DNA of 64,000 nt from Pistricoccus aurantiacus (lineage in GTDB: Bacteria; Pseudomonadota; Gammaproteobacteria; Pseudomonadales; Halomonadaceae), in assembly GCF_042682565.1 (NCBI RefSeq), contig NZ_JBHUIC010000004.1, one strand, 5' to 3'. Shown here piece by piece: positions 62,188-64,000 of this stretch. Position 1 is the stretch's first letter; each line of letters opens with the position of its first letter. Made by a program: the position numbers and the translations under genes. The notes beneath the pieces were generated by a model. The model was not told where the DNA came from. It saw nothing but the letters and a program-made list of their open reading frames with translations, and searched no databases.

Positions 62188-63333
62188 CTAGTCAGGCGCT
62201 GCGTCGATATCCAGCTCCTGCGGTACCGGCAGATCCCGCGGCGTGACCGGTGCCTCGCCGCCTTCCGTTTGCGCGCGTTTCAGGCCGAAGGCCCAGGCCA
62301 GCACTTCCGCCACCGCGGTATACAGCGCCACGGGGATTTCCTGATCGAGATCCACATGGCCATAAAGTGCCCGGGCCAGGGGCGGCGCTTCCAGCAGGGG
62401 AATGCGATGTTCCCTGCCCAGCTCGCGAATCCGCGCCGCCACCTGATCCGCGCCCTTGGCGACGACTCGAGGCGCGCCCATGCCGGTTTCGTCGTAGGCC
62501 AGCGCCACCGCGTAATGGGTGGGGTTGGTGACGATCACGTCCGCCTCCGGCACCTTGCTCATCATGCGTCCACGAGCCATGGCCTGCTGCTGAGAGCGAA
62601 TGCGCGCCTTCTGTTGCGGGTCACCCTCGGATTCCTTGTGTTCGCGCTTGACCTCCTCCTTGCTCATGCGCATCTTCTTGGCGTGACTCCATAGCTGGTA
62701 GGGCACGTCGATCAGAATCACCACCACCAGGGTCAGGATCATCAGCCCGCAGGCCTGGGCCGTCAGGCGCAGTGCATGGGCCAACGCCTGATGGGTCGGC
62801 ATGTCCATCAAGGCCATGAACTCGCCCAGGTGCGTTATCAGAAAGAAGGTGGCCACACCTCCCACCAGCACCGACTTGGCGATCGCCTTGGCCAGTTCCG
62901 CCAGGGCCTGGCTGGAAAACATCCGCTTGAGCCCCTTGAGCGGATTGAGCTTGGAAAACTGGGGCTTCAAGGATTTCCCGGAAAACAGCCATCCTCCCAA
63001 CATCACCGGCGCCGCCAGGGCAAGTACCGTCAGCAGCAGAAACAGTGGTATCAGCGACAGCAGCGTTCTCTGCCCGAGATCCAGCGCCTTCACCAGCATG
63101 ACCTGAGGCTCGAAGGCTTGAGCGCGATCGAAGGTAAACGCCTGCTCCATCACGCCGCTCAGCTGATCGTTGAGCATTTGCCCCATGAACCACAGCCCCA
63201 CCACTCCACCCAGCAGCAGCAAGAAGGTGGTCAGCTCTCGCGAGCGCGCTACCTGACCGTCGTCCCGCGCTTTCTGCAGGCGTCGCGGTGTGGCCTCTTC
63301 GGTCTTTTCCTGATCGCTCGTCTCGTCGGCCAT
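62188..63333 (-). CDS. flhB: Flagellar export switch protein FlhB
   Basis: A 381-residue export-gate protein with four membrane helices and a cytosolic domain. The autocleavage motif NPTH is intact (VIVTNPTHYAVAL), so the hook-to-filament substrate switch should work. The N-terminus DQEKTEEATPRRLQKARDDG is typical. It lies between cheZ (209 bases upstream) and flhA. Confidence 0.96.
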   Translation of the reverse strand: MADETSDQEKTEEATPRRLQKARDDGQVARSRELTTFLLLLGGVVGLWFMGQMLNDQLSGVMEQAFTFDRAQAFEPQVMLVKALDLGQRTLLSLIPLFLLLTVLALAAPVMLGGWLFSGKSLKPQFSKLNPLKGLKRMFSSQALAELAKAIAKSVLVGGVATFFLITHLGEFMALMDMPTHQALAHALRLTAQACGLMILTLVVVILIDVPYQLWSHAKKMRMSKEEVKREHKESEGDPQQKARIRSQQQAMARGRMMSKVPEADVIVTNPTHYAVALAYDETGMGAPRVVAKGADQVAARIRELGREHRIPLLEAPPLARALYGHVDLDQEIPVALYTAVAEVLAWAFGLKRAQTEGGEAPVTPRDLPVPQELDIDAAPD

Positions 63334-63542
63334 GCTGTCTTAGCCCCCATGACACTGAAAGTGGTGCAAGGGCAGCGTGACTCTGGAAGACAGCGCTCTT
63401 GAAGAACCCTGTTCCCGCGGAGTATCGTCCTTGCGGAACATTGTCGAAAAAACCTTGCACAAGCGGTACGCCGATCACCGGTTGAATCCGGCGCCTAATC
63501 GGCTTTTAGCCGCACGCGAAACCCGCGCGCTCGGGAAACCGT

Positions 63543-64000
63543 CTAGAATCCCAGCTCATCCAGCAGATCATCCACCTGGTCCTGACTGCTCAGGGTGTCC
63601 ACATCGTTCGCCTTGACCGACGGACCATTGATCAAGGACGCCATCGGAGAGGCAGTTTCCGCTGCCCTGCTCCTCATGTCGGTCGCTCCCGGCTTCATGC
63701 CTTCGCTGCTGCTATCCAGCAGAACCTGCAGCAGCTGCTGCTCGATGCCACAGATCACCACCGTCATCTTCTTGATGACCTGACCGGTGAGATCCTGAAA
63801 ATCCTGCGCCATGACGATTTCGAGCAGTTCATCTCGAGTGGCCTGCACCGAGCGGGCCACGCTATCGAGATGCGCCTGGGTATCCAGCGCCAGCTGTCGA
63901 GTCCGTTCGCTGGCATCCTGGCTTTCAAGCCAGCTCTGCCAACGGGCGTTCAGTTCTTGTGTCCGGGTATCGAGCTCGTCCTGAATCGGCTGCACGCGAT
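63543..64000 (-). CDS. cheZ: Chemotaxis phosphatase CheZ (partial)
   Basis: The C-terminal 150 or so residues of CheZ, cut by the window end; the start lies beyond base 64000. The CheY-P dephosphorylation motif AQDFQDLTGQVIKKM is present, with the conserved D and Q, and the C-terminal CheY-binding peptide (VDDLLDELGF) closes the protein. It terminates CheY-P signalling at the flagellar motor. Confidence 0.93.
   Translation of the reverse strand, partial: RVQPIQDELDTRTQELNARWQSWLESQDASERTRQLALDTQAHLDSVARSVQATRDELLEIVMAQDFQDLTGQVIKKMTVVICGIEQQLLQVLLDSSSEGMKPGATDMRSRAAETASPMASLINGPSVKANDVDTLSSQDQVDDLLDELGF

Overview
The window is chromosomal DNA from a gammaproteobacterium, most likely a member of the Halomonadaceae (Halomonas-like). 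The reasons are gene content and order: mlaFEDCB-ibaG-murA-hisGD, kdsDC-lptCAB-rpoN-hpf-ptsN-rapZ-ptsO, mreBCD-maf-rng-yhdP-tldD, hemA-prfA-prmC-moeB and lolB-ispE-prs-rplY-pth-ychF. The DNA is GC-rich and codons favour G or C in the third position, except for one AT-rich pocket at about 42.4-43.7 kb. Species assignment is inference; no rRNA is present.

Layout. 0.2-2.8 kb: the division protein gene yhcB/zapG, a Nif3-family gene and a DegS-like periplasmic protease. 2.8-9.7 kb (minus): hisD, hisG, murA, ibaG and the Mla phospholipid-transport operon. 10-17.8 kb (plus): Kdo synthesis (kdsD, kdsC), LPS transport (lptC, lptA, lptB), sigma-54 (rpoN, with a candidate sigma-54 promoter in front of it), hpf, the nitrogen PTS branch (ptsN, rapZ, ptsO) and a small LPS-kinase-like protein. 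17.8-29.7 kb: pmbA and tldD on either side of yjgA/darP, then the cell-shape operon mreB-mreC-mreD-maf-rng-yhdP-tldD. mreC appears to start at an ATC codon. 29.9-33.2 kb: gatCAB, with a 15-bp tandem repeat expanded inside gatA.

33.3-43.8 kb is the accessory part. It holds a secreted GH10 xylanase, a GH15 glycosidase, a YdiJ-type FAD/Fe-S dehydrogenase, an SDR oxidoreductase, an orphan Anabaena-sensory-rhodopsin-transducer (ASRT) homologue, two unrecognised paralogous helical proteins in AT-rich DNA, and a gene-free stretch with palindromes and a long hairpin followed by a T-run, which may be a small RNA. The dehydrogenase and the SDR both end in a hydrophobic helix plus a basic tail.

43.9-59 kb returns to core genes: moeB, prmC (whose stop codon lies inside a six-copy 16-bp repeat), prfA, hemA, a TPR lipoprotein, lolB, ispE, prs, rplY, pth, ychF, elongator tRNA-Met, an M18 aminopeptidase and the tail-specific protease prc. 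59-64 kb (minus) is the end of a flagellar/chemotaxis cluster: cheZ (cut by the window edge), flhB, flhA, fliA, without flhF/fleN. I see no insertion sequence, prophage or CRISPR array. The best candidates for something undescribed are the AT-rich paralogue pair with its non-coding neighbourhood and the YdiJ-SDR-ASRT gene row.
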